Part shown: in pieces, positions 36,078-45,508 of the stretch
Numbering within the stretch: position 1 is the first letter of the stretch
Layout of the letters: each line of letters starts with the position of its first letter
Assembly: GCF_007644045.2 (NCBI RefSeq)
Contig: NZ_VMDW02000004.1
Span: 1-57,512 of the forward strand
Direction: 5' to 3'
Length of the DNA: 57,512 nucleotides
DNA from: Vogesella urethralis
GTDB taxonomy: Bacteria > Pseudomonadota > Gammaproteobacteria > Burkholderiales > Chromobacteriaceae
The notes under the pieces: model-generated
Told to the model about the DNA's origin: nothing
The model's input: the letters and a program-made list of their open reading frames with translations, nothing else
The model's database searches: none
Translations under genes and position numbers: made by a program

Positions 36078-37415
36078 TCAAACGTGCAGCTGCAGGTGCT
36101 CGCGCTCCCAGGCGGTGATGGCGCGGTTGAAAGTTTCAAACTCCTTCTCTTTTACCGCACAGAAGGCCTGCACGAACTCCTCGCCCAGAATGTCGGCCAG
36201 CTCAGGGCAGGCCTGCATCAGCTCGACCGCGTCTTCCAGGCTGCGCGGCAACTCGTAGTCCATGTCGTAGGCGCTGTCGTCCATTGGCGCCGACGGCTCG
36301 ATGGCGTTGACCATGCCGAGGTAGCCACAGGCCAGCGTGGCTGCCATCGCCAGGTAAGGGTTAACGTCCACGCCGGGCACGCGGTTTTCCAGCCGGCGCG
36401 CCGCCGGGCCGGACGGCGGAATACGGATGCCGCAGGTGCGGTTGTCGTAGCCCCAGCGCACATTGATCGGCGCGGCAGTGTGGCGGCTGAGGCGGCGGTA
36501 GCTGTTAACGTACGGGGCAAACATCGGCATGGCCTGCGGCAGGTAGCGCTGCATGCCGCCGATGTGGTGGAAGAACAGCGGGCTGGGGCCGCCGTCCGGC
36601 AGCGAGAAGATGTTGTCGCCGGTGCGGGTACTCACGATGCTCTGGTGAATGTGCATGGCGCTGCCCGGCTCGCCTTCCATCGGCTTGGCCATGAAAGTGG
36701 CGAAAATGTTGTGACGGTAAGCGGTTTCACGCACCGCGCGCTTGAACAGGAACACCTGATCGGCCAGCGACATGGCGTCGCCGTGGGTGAAGTTGATCTC
36801 CATCTGCGCGGCGCCTACTTCATGGATCAGCGTTTCCACGTTGAGCTCGGCCGCCTGGCAGAAGGCGGACAGCTCCTGGAAGAAGGGGTCGAAGTCGTTG
36901 ACCGCATCGATGGAAAACGACTGCCGCCCCACCTCGGAGCGCCCTGCCCGGCCTGACGGCGGGCGCAGTGGCTCGTGCGGGTTGTTGTTCTGGCGGATCA
37001 GGTAGAACTCCATCTCTGGCGCCACTACCGGGCGCCAGCCCTTGTCCTCGTACAGCTTCAGCACCTTGCGCAGCACGGCCCGCGGCGAGATGCCTACCGG
37101 CTTGCCGTCGAAATCCTCGCAATCGTGAATCACCACCGCCACCGGCTCGATGGCCCACGGCACCAGGCGGATGGTGGCCGGGTCCGGCCGGCACACCATG
37201 TCCGGGTCGTTGGCGCCGGCAAAGCGCTCGAACTCGGCAAATTCGCCGTTGACGGTGATGGTGAGCACCGCCTTGGACATCTTCATGCTGTCTTCGGCCA
37301 GAAACAGGTTTTTGGGCACGATCTTGCCGCGCGCCACGCCGGTCATGTCCGGAATCACGCATTCGATTTCGTGGATCTGGTGCTGGCGGATAAATGCAGC
37401 CAATCGGTCGTTCAT
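36078..37415 (-). CDS. Glutamine synthetase-family enzyme (gamma-glutamyl-amine ligase type)
   Basis: A 445-residue member of the glutamine synthetase superfamily, closer to PuuA/SpuB-type gamma-glutamylpolyamine ligases than to GlnA. It has the short N-terminal domain (IECVIPDMTGVARGKIVPK), the metal-site block APEMEFYL, the nucleotide-site region AMHIHQSIV and the late NRTCGIRIPPSGPAARRLEN. The GlnA adenylylation loop is absent. GAGGAG precedes the ATG at 37415. It is the first gene of a unit with a class III aminotransferase and lies opposite a GntR-FCD gene. The amine substrate (polyamine, ethanolamine or other) is not determined by sequence. Confidence 0.88.
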   Translation of the reverse strand: MNDRLAAFIRQHQIHEIECVIPDMTGVARGKIVPKNLFLAEDSMKMSKAVLTITVNGEFAEFERFAGANDPDMVCRPDPATIRLVPWAIEPVAVVIHDCEDFDGKPVGISPRAVLRKVLKLYEDKGWRPVVAPEMEFYLIRQNNNPHEPLRPPSGRAGRSEVGRQSFSIDAVNDFDPFFQELSAFCQAAELNVETLIHEVGAAQMEINFTHGDAMSLADQVFLFKRAVRETAYRHNIFATFMAKPMEGEPGSAMHIHQSIVSTRTGDNIFSLPDGGPSPLFFHHIGGMQRYLPQAMPMFAPYVNSYRRLSRHTAAPINVRWGYDNRTCGIRIPPSGPAARRLENRVPGVDVNPYLAMAATLACGYLGMVNAIEPSAPMDDSAYDMDYELPRSLEDAVELMQACPELADILGEEFVQAFCAVKEKEFETFNRAITAWEREHLQLHV

Positions 37416-37567
37416 GGTGGTTCTCCTCGTATTCGGCGCCTGCAGGTGGAGCGTAGCGGCAACACGGCACTGCCGGGTGATTCGCCGCTGCATGGGCGGG
37501 TGGCCAAGCTGACAGGCAGCCCCCCATCCCGGACAACACTCGCCATGACGCAGGCCGGATAAGGCGC

Positions 37568-37610
37568 ACTGTAAATTTGATCAAATATTAATGTCAACAT
37601 TTGATCAAAT
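37568..37610. promoter_or_regulatory. Tandem palindromic operator in the GS / GntR divergent promoter region
   Basis: The perfect palindrome ATTTGATCAAAT occurs twice, at 37575-37586 and 37599-37610, with centres 24 bp apart. A minus-strand promoter is visible: TTGACA (37597-37592) and TACAGT (37573-37568) with an 18-bp spacer. Palindrome 1 fills the spacer and palindrome 2 abuts the -35, so a bound repressor would block transcription of the GS operon. The divergently encoded FCD-type GntR protein is the obvious candidate. Confidence 0.82.
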
Positions 37611-37674
37611 GCATGGCGCGCAGCATGTTGTGTTTCTGCTATGCTGGCGGGCGCCCCATACCTGCCTTTGTACG

Positions 37675-38328
37675 ATGAAGACCGCTACCGCCTCTACCCT
37701 GCAAGATGAAACCTACGACACCCTGCGCCACTGGCTGATGCTGGGCCGCTGGCTGCCCGGCGAACGGCTGAAGATCAAGCACCTGGCCGACGAAATGGGC
37801 GTCAGCCAGATGCCGGTTCGGGCGGCGCTGCAAAGGTTGGCCGCCGAAAAGGCGCTGGTGAACATTCCCAACTGCGGCGTGGCGGTGCCACAACTGACCA
37901 TCAGCCAGTTTGACGACATCCTGCTCAACCGTATCCTGCTGGAAGGCCAGGCGGCCTGGCTGGGTGCCCGCCACCTGGACGCCGGTGGCCGCGCCGGTTT
38001 GGCGGCCTTGTGCCAGGCCATGGACGCCGCCATCGTCGCCGATGACGTCAAAGCCTATCTGGATGCCAACGAACAGTTCCACTTGCAGCTGTACCAGGCC
38101 AGTGGCTCGCCGGTGCTGTTGTCGCTGATCGAAACGGTGTGGCTATACGTCGGCCCCATTTCCAACCAGTTGCACCAGGACCTGGCCGTCTGGAAAACCA
38201 TGAATGATGCTCACACCGCCCTGCTGCAGGCATTGCAAGCCGGCGATGCCGACGGGGTACGTGCCGCCATCGAGCAAGACCTGCGCACAGCAGGTAGTTA
38301 CCTGAGGCAGCTATGTCGCGCTAGCTAG
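37675..38328 (+). CDS. GntR-family regulator, FCD subfamily
   Basis: A 217-residue regulator. The N-terminal winged helix (about residues 10-75) contains GRWLPGERLKIKHLADEMGV and SQMPVRAALQRLAAEKALV. The C-terminal FCD ligand domain (about 85-210) is all helical with conserved acidic and histidine metal ligands (DANEQFHLQLYQASG, MNDAHTALLQAL). The start at ATG 37675 gives the usual short N-terminus; an earlier ATG at 37591 would lie within the operator. It faces the GS/aminotransferase operon and probably represses it until an amine-related effector binds. Confidence 0.92.
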   Translation: MKTATASTLQDETYDTLRHWLMLGRWLPGERLKIKHLADEMGVSQMPVRAALQRLAAEKALVNIPNCGVAVPQLTISQFDDILLNRILLEGQAAWLGARHLDAGGRAGLAALCQAMDAAIVADDVKAYLDANEQFHLQLYQASGSPVLLSLIETVWLYVGPISNQLHQDLAVWKTMNDAHTALLQALQAGDADGVRAAIEQDLRTAGSYLRQLCRAS

Positions 38329-38407
38329 CGGTTGTCGGGCAGCGTGTCATCGACGATTGCATAGCGTTAGCTTATCATTGCCAAATCCGGCTTAAAGCAG
38401 ATAGCAC

Positions 38408-39580
38408 ATGTCCCTGCATCTTGGCACGCTGTACGTCGTTCAACTCACCACGTTTTCATTGCTGACACTGGCCGTGCTGCTGATGGGTCTGCGCTATCCG
38501 CAAGAGCGGGCGCTACGTCATTGGGGTGCGGGCGGCATCCTGGCCAGTGTCAGCATGTTGCTGATCGCCCTGCGCCCGGTACTGCCAGCCTGGCTGTCGG
38601 TTGACGTCGCCAATATCATTCTTTTTGTCGCGCTAGGCCTGACCTGGAGTGGCGCACTGGCACTGGAGCAACGCCAGGTACCGTGGCGCCTGCTGGGCGG
38701 GTTGGTAGCCCTCGCCAGCGGCGTGCTGCTGGCCATCTCTTCCGCGCCGGCTTACTTCGAGCTGCGCGCCGCCTTGTACAGCACTACCTACATCCTGTTC
38801 AACCTGCTCACGCTGCAGGTGTTCGCCAATAGTGCCCATCGTCAGCGCCTGGGCTACCGGCTGCTGTGCAGTCTCATCCTGCTGCTGCTGCTGGGTCAGG
38901 TGGCACGCATCACGCTGGCCATGCATGACAGCCAGGGCGCGCTGGCCAGCTCGCCACACTTTGCGATGGCCAATTTCGGGCTGATCATGCTGGAGTTTGC
39001 CAAGATTCTGGCTTTCATTTTCGTCTGCTTCGAATCGCTGGAAATCCGGCTCTACCAGCTGGCCATGCGTGACCCGCTGACCGGGCTGTATAACCGGCGC
39101 GCGTTTCATGACCGCGCCAGAGCGCAGCTTGCCGCCAACCCTGACATACCACTGGCGCTGTTGGTCATGGATCTGGATCACTTCAAACGCGTCAACGATG
39201 TGTACGGCCACCTGGCTGGCGATGACGTACTGGCCCATCTTGGCCGCCTGCTGCGTAATCAGCTGGCCCCGTTCGATGCCTTGTACGCACGTAGTGGTGG
39301 TGAAGAGTTTGTGGTGTTGCTCAGTGGCCATGCGGCCAACCACGCCACGCTGATTGCAGAGAACCTGCGCCTGGCCCTGGCAAGCCAGCCCATCCAGAGC
39401 AGTGACGGCCAGCGTTTGCAGCAAACATGCAGCATCGGCGTCAGCCACGGCACCAGCGGCGACTGCGACCTGCGGCAATTGATGATGGAAGCCGATATGG
39501 CGCTGTATCAGGCCAAGGAGCAAGGGCGCAACCGGGTTTGCGCCGCCGGTCAGGACATGCCACTCAATACGGCAAACTGA
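38408..39580 (+). CDS. Membrane diguanylate cyclase (GGDEF)
   Basis: A 390-residue protein with six or seven hydrophobic helices in the first 210 residues and a cytoplasmic GGDEF domain (about 220-385). The domain starts with DPLTGLYNRRAFHDR and carries MDLDHFKRVNDVYGHLAGDD and the active-site GGEEF (in ARSGGEEFVVLL), so c-di-GMP synthesis is expected. There is no RxxD inhibitory site at the usual five-residue distance before GGEEF, so product inhibition of the usual kind is unlikely. A flagellin gene and, further on, an HD-GYP phosphodiesterase lie next to it. Confidence 0.92.
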   Translation: MSLHLGTLYVVQLTTFSLLTLAVLLMGLRYPQERALRHWGAGGILASVSMLLIALRPVLPAWLSVDVANIILFVALGLTWSGALALEQRQVPWRLLGGLVALASGVLLAISSAPAYFELRAALYSTTYILFNLLTLQVFANSAHRQRLGYRLLCSLILLLLLGQVARITLAMHDSQGALASSPHFAMANFGLIMLEFAKILAFIFVCFESLEIRLYQLAMRDPLTGLYNRRAFHDRARAQLAANPDIPLALLVMDLDHFKRVNDVYGHLAGDDVLAHLGRLLRNQLAPFDALYARSGGEEFVVLLSGHAANHATLIAENLRLALASQPIQSSDGQRLQQTCSIGVSHGTSGDCDLRQLMMEADMALYQAKEQGRNRVCAAGQDMPLNTAN

Positions 39581-39582
39581 CA

Positions 39583-39608
39583 CCCCTGCCGTAACTGTAC
39601 GGCAGGGG
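39583..39608. terminator. Hairpin between GGDEF gene and convergent flagellin gene
   Basis: An 11-bp perfect stem CCCCTGCCGTA / TACGGCAGGGG with loop ACTG. No T-run on plus; on minus, purine-rich sequence precedes it. Position between convergent genes supports a shared terminator. Confidence 0.6.
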
Positions 39609-39626
39609 CCAAAGAAATAATGCCGG

Positions 39627-40469
39627 CTAACGCAACAGGCTGGCCGCATATTGCGGCGTCAGGTTGGCTTGCGCCTGCACCGCGACACTGCTGTTGCTCA
39701 GGATCTGCTGGCGGGCCAGCTCGGCCGAAGCGGCGGCGTAATCGGCGTCCTGGATGCGGCTACGCGACGCCTCGGCATTGATCGACGACGTGGTCAGATT
39801 ATCGATGGCGGTGCCGAAGCGGTTGCTGGCGGCGCCCAGGTCGGCACGGCTATTGCCCAGTTGCTTCAGGTCGGCCTGAATCTGCGACAAAGCGGCCGAC
39901 GGATTGGACAGGTCGATGGTACCGGTTGCATTGGCGTTGGCGTTGTAGCCATTCAGCGCGGTACTGCCCGACGTCAGGTTGGGCGCGGTAACGCTGACCT
40001 GGGCCTCGCTACTGCCATTGGCCCCCACCTGGAAGGTGGTATTGCTGCCGCCGTTGAACAAGGCAGTGCCGTTGTAGTTGGTACTCTGGATGATCTGCGA
40101 ATTGGCCTGCGTCAGCTGATCCACTTCTTTCTGCAGCGCCTCGCGGTCGCTGGCACTCAACGTGCCGTTGCCTGCCTGCACCGCCAGCTCCTCGATACGC
40201 TGGCTGTTCTGGGTAAGCTGCGACAGCGCCCCGTCTGCGGTCTGGGTCAGCGACACCCCATCCACCGCGTTGCGGATTGCCTGGTTGTCACCGCTGACCT
40301 GGCTGCGTAACGATTCCGCCACTGCCAGCCCCGCAGCATTGTCTGCGGCGCTGTTGACGGCTTTGCCGGAGGCCAGCTGCGCCAACACCTGGCGTTTGGC
40401 TTGGTCGGTCTGTCTAAGCTGCGCTTGGTTGTTCAGCGCATTCAGGTTGCTGTTGATGGTCAGGGCCAT
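39627..40469 (-). CDS. Short flagellin, isolated gene
   Basis: A 280-residue flagellin. The conserved N-terminal D0/D1 (about residues 1-135: LTINSNLNALNNQAQLRQTD, ADNAAGLAVAESLRSQV, DREALQKEVDQL) and C-terminal D1/D0 (about 195-280: SRIQDADYAAASAELARQQI, ending in PQYAASLLR) are intact, while the variable D2/D3 region is reduced to about 60 residues. GGGAG lies eight bases before the ATG at 40469. No fliD, fliS or other flagellar genes are near, so this is a lone flagellin locus; I found no convincing sigma28 box. It may be an extra filament subunit. Confidence 0.9.
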   Translation of the reverse strand: MALTINSNLNALNNQAQLRQTDQAKRQVLAQLASGKAVNSAADNAAGLAVAESLRSQVSGDNQAIRNAVDGVSLTQTADGALSQLTQNSQRIEELAVQAGNGTLSASDREALQKEVDQLTQANSQIIQSTNYNGTALFNGGSNTTFQVGANGSSEAQVSVTAPNLTSGSTALNGYNANANATGTIDLSNPSAALSQIQADLKQLGNSRADLGAASNRFGTAIDNLTTSSINAEASRSRIQDADYAAASAELARQQILSNSSVAVQAQANLTPQYAASLLR

Positions 40470-40586
40470 GATGCCTACTCCCGAAACTGACAATTCAGTT
40501 TAGCCCAATCGCCATCCCATTCAATAGAACAACAGAGAAAGCCGGCATTTTTCTTTGTACATCATGCAGATAGCCACAGTGCCTGC

Positions 40587-40636
40587 TTGCTTGCGACAGC
40601 CAATCGGCGCTATAAAGGCATTGTGCAGTGCACAAT
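40587..40636 (+). promoter_or_regulatory. Promoter with 17-bp palindrome before unknown gene
   Basis: TTGCTT (40587-40592), 18-bp spacer, TATAAA (40611-40616), then the perfect palindrome ATTGTGCA-G-TGCACAAT (40620-40636) at the expected start point. The ribosome site AAGGAG follows immediately at 40637. A repressor at this palindrome, or a hairpin in the leader, would silence the gene. Confidence 0.6.
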
Positions 40637-40648
40637 AAGGAGCTGGTT

Positions 40649-41020
40649 ATGGATTCGCCTCCGCTGAACCACGGCACCCGCCCGGCGCTGGAACATGCCT
40701 GGCACACCCACCGCATCTGGCTGAGCGCCATGGTGCAGCAGCCGCTGCGACTTGTCGGCCTGTATTTGCGCGAAGATGCCAGCCAGAGCGGTCTCTACCG
40801 GCGCTTGCTGCTGAGAATGATGGCCGATCATGCCGCACTGGGTTATGACGCCCTCGACCTGTTGCAATGTTACGAAACGGCGTGGCAAGACCTGAGTGGC
40901 AATCGGCATCCGGAATGGTGGTACTGGCAGCGCAGTCAGCACCAGCGCCAGCAGCGTTTGCTGCTGCTACTGACTCGCAGCGCTTTGCAGCAATGTCAGC
41001 TGCGGCTAGCCAGCCGCTGA
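40649..41020 (+). CDS. Hypothetical protein, 123 residues
   Basis: An unrecognised soluble protein. It is rich in Leu, Gln, Arg and Trp, and appears all helical: HAWHTHRIWLSAMVQQPLRL, YRRLLLRMMADHAALGYDAL, WQDLSGNRHPEWWYWQRSQ. The C-terminal helix (QRQQRLLLLLTRSALQQCQL) is amphipathic. AAGGAG six bases before the ATG and a clear promoter make it a real gene. It lies between a flagellin (divergent) and an HD-GYP regulator (convergent). Confidence 0.75.
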   Translation: MDSPPLNHGTRPALEHAWHTHRIWLSAMVQQPLRLVGLYLREDASQSGLYRRLLLRMMADHAALGYDALDLLQCYETAWQDLSGNRHPEWWYWQRSQHQRQQRLLLLLTRSALQQCQLRLASR

Positions 41021-41035
41021 CCCGGCGCCGGGTCA
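41018..41035. terminator. Palindrome at convergent gene ends
   Basis: A perfect 18-bp palindrome TGACCCGGCGCCGGGTCA overlaps the last codon of the plus-strand gene and ends seven bases before the HD-GYP stop. It has no T-run. Confidence 0.45.
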
Positions 41036-41041
41036 CGCAGG

Positions 41042-42028
41042 CTAGTCGCGCAACCGGCGCTGGATGTCCAGCACCTGCTCCAGACTGTCCAGGAAGGCGT
41101 CCAGCACCTGCGGGTCAAAGTGCATGCCGCGCTGGGCGCGCATGAAATCCAGCGCCCGATCGATTTCCCACGCCGGCTTGTACGGCCGCGACGACGTCAG
41201 CGCATCAAACACGTCGGCCACCGCTACAATGCGCGCCGCCATCGGAATGGCATCGCCCGCCAGGCCCGCCGGATAACCACTGCCGTCGTACTTTTCGTGG
41301 TGCCCCAGCGCAATATCGTGCGCCATTTGCAGCAAGGGTAGCTCGCTGCCTTGCAGAAAATCGGCGCCACGGGCAGCGTGGGTTTTCATGATGTCGAACT
41401 CTTCCGGCGTCAGCTTGCCCGGTTTGAGCAGGATGTGGTCGGGGATGGCAACCTTGCCAATGTCGTGCATCGGCGCCGCCAGGAAAATGCGCTCCTCGAT
41501 TTCCGGGCCCAGGCCGAGCTTGGTGGCAATGATCTGCGCATAGAACGCCATGCGTTCGATGTGCTTGCCGGTTTCCGGGTCGCGCGATTCGGCGATGTGA
41601 GACAGCCGGATTACCAAGTCCTGGGCTGCCACCTCGCGCAGCTGACGCTGCGCGCGGCGCAGTTTCAACAGGTTCTGGATGCGGGCACGGGTTTCTGCCG
41701 GGTCTACCGGCTTGGCCAGAAAGTCGGTGGCGCCGCCTTCCAGCGCATTCTGCCGCACTTCTTTCATGTCGCTGGTCGTGACCATGATCACCGGAATATC
41801 CTGGATGTGCGGCAGCTCGCGCAGCGCTTTGACCATACTCAGGCCGTCCATGCCCGGCATCATGTAATCGGTCAGGATCAGGTCCGGCGTGTTGTGCTGG
41901 CACCAGAGCAGCGCATCCTCAGCGCTATTCATTGTCAACGGCTCGCAGTTATCCATGCGGCCAACCAGATGCCGCAGCACCATCAGGTTGGTCGGATTGT
42001 CATCGACAATCAAAACACTCATTTTCAT
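41042..42028 (-). CDS. HD-GYP response regulator (c-di-GMP phosphodiesterase)
   Basis: A 328-residue cytoplasmic two-domain protein. The receiver (about residues 1-120) has the acidic pair in LIVDDNPTN, phospho-acceptor Asp in LILTDYMMPGMDG and Lys in DFLAKPVDP. The HD-GYP domain (about 135-325) shows the HD pair in APMHDIGKVAIPDHILLKPG and the GYP motif in DGSGYPAGLAGDAI. RpfG-like enzymes of this layout hydrolyse c-di-GMP. No histidine kinase partner is directly adjacent, but a hybrid kinase is transcribed divergently about 0.8 kb away. Confidence 0.93.
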   Translation of the reverse strand: MKMSVLIVDDNPTNLMVLRHLVGRMDNCEPLTMNSAEDALLWCQHNTPDLILTDYMMPGMDGLSMVKALRELPHIQDIPVIMVTTSDMKEVRQNALEGGATDFLAKPVDPAETRARIQNLLKLRRAQRQLREVAAQDLVIRLSHIAESRDPETGKHIERMAFYAQIIATKLGLGPEIEERIFLAAPMHDIGKVAIPDHILLKPGKLTPEEFDIMKTHAARGADFLQGSELPLLQMAHDIALGHHEKYDGSGYPAGLAGDAIPMAARIVAVADVFDALTSSRPYKPAWEIDRALDFMRAQRGMHFDPQVLDAFLDSLEQVLDIQRRLRD

Positions 42029-42296
42029 AGCTTCACCGCAGCCAAAATTATCGAAATCACCATACTTGCCAAGATATACCGATGCGCTCGCATGTCAATC
42101 CAGCCACTGCTCATCCGGCGTTTTCCGTCTGACTATACTGTGCAAGAAAATGATGACAAAAGAAGCTTATATGCCATTCTGTCAACAGTAGCACCCTGCC
42201 GGCAGCAGATTCCGTCTTTATCACCGTCAGCACACCTTGCTACCGAATATTTCAGTTCATAATGAAGTGATGATTTGAAACCAAAGGAGTATGAGC

Positions 42297-42800
42297 ATGC
42301 TGAAACTTGTCCGCCATATCGTCGCTGCAACCCTGATACTGGGCGCGGCCAGCCCTGCACTGGCACTGGACGCCGCCACCGGGCGCCCGATCCTGACCGT
42401 TTCCGGACAAATCGCCAACAAGAATGCCGGCAATGACGCCCAGTTTGACGCCGCCATGCTGGACAAGCTGCCGCAGCAGAAACTGACAGTGGAAACGCCC
42501 TGGTACAAGGAAGCCCAGACATTCGAAGGCCCGCTGTTCCGCGATGTGATCAAGCAAGTCGGCATCAAGGGCAAAAAACTGTACGTCGTGGCGCTGAATG
42601 ACTATGCGGCCGAAATTCCGCTGTCCGACCTGGAAAAATACGATGTGGTGCTGGCACGCAAGATCAACGGCAAGGTACTTAACGTGCGCGACAAGGGCCC
42701 GCTGTTCATCATCTACCCGTTCGACAAGAAGCCCGAACTGCGCACCAAGGAGATTTACTCCCGCTGCGTATGGCAGGTAAACCGCATCCGCGTTGAATAA
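42297..42800 (+). CDS. Periplasmic oxidoreductase molybdopterin-binding-like protein
   Basis: A 167-residue exported protein with a signal peptide cut after ALA at about residue 24. The rest resembles a single small sulfite-oxidase-type molybdopterin-binding fold (COG3915 type): [78 protein letters not shown]. The cysteine that binds molybdenum in true enzymes is not evident, so it is probably a ligand-binding relative. GGAG lies seven bases before the ATG at 42297. A hybrid histidine kinase starts 17 bases after its stop, suggesting it feeds a signal to that kinase. Confidence 0.8.
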   Translation: MLKLVRHIVAATLILGAASPALALDAATGRPILTVSGQIANKNAGNDAQFDAAMLDKLPQQKLTVETPWYKEAQTFEGPLFRDVIKQVGIKGKKLYVVALNDYAAEIPLSDLEKYDVVLARKINGKVLNVRDKGPLFIIYPFDKKPELRTKEIYSRCVWQVNRIRVE

Positions 42801-42817
42801 CACAGACCGGAACCCAC

Positions 42818-45445
<2,628 letters not shown>

Positions 45446-45508
45446 ACCGGGCCGGCCACGCCATCACGGCAAAGCGCCCCGTGGGCAGCATCCGGCCTCC
45501 GCGCCGAT

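Noticed and set aside
34894-36258. A 454-codon frame antisense to the aminotransferase gene
   Set aside because: It is the complement of conserved aminotransferase coding sequence and has no ribosome site.
40470-40650. Sigma28 promoter for the flagellin
   Set aside because: I searched the minus strand for TAAAGTTT-N11-GCCGATAA and found no acceptable match.
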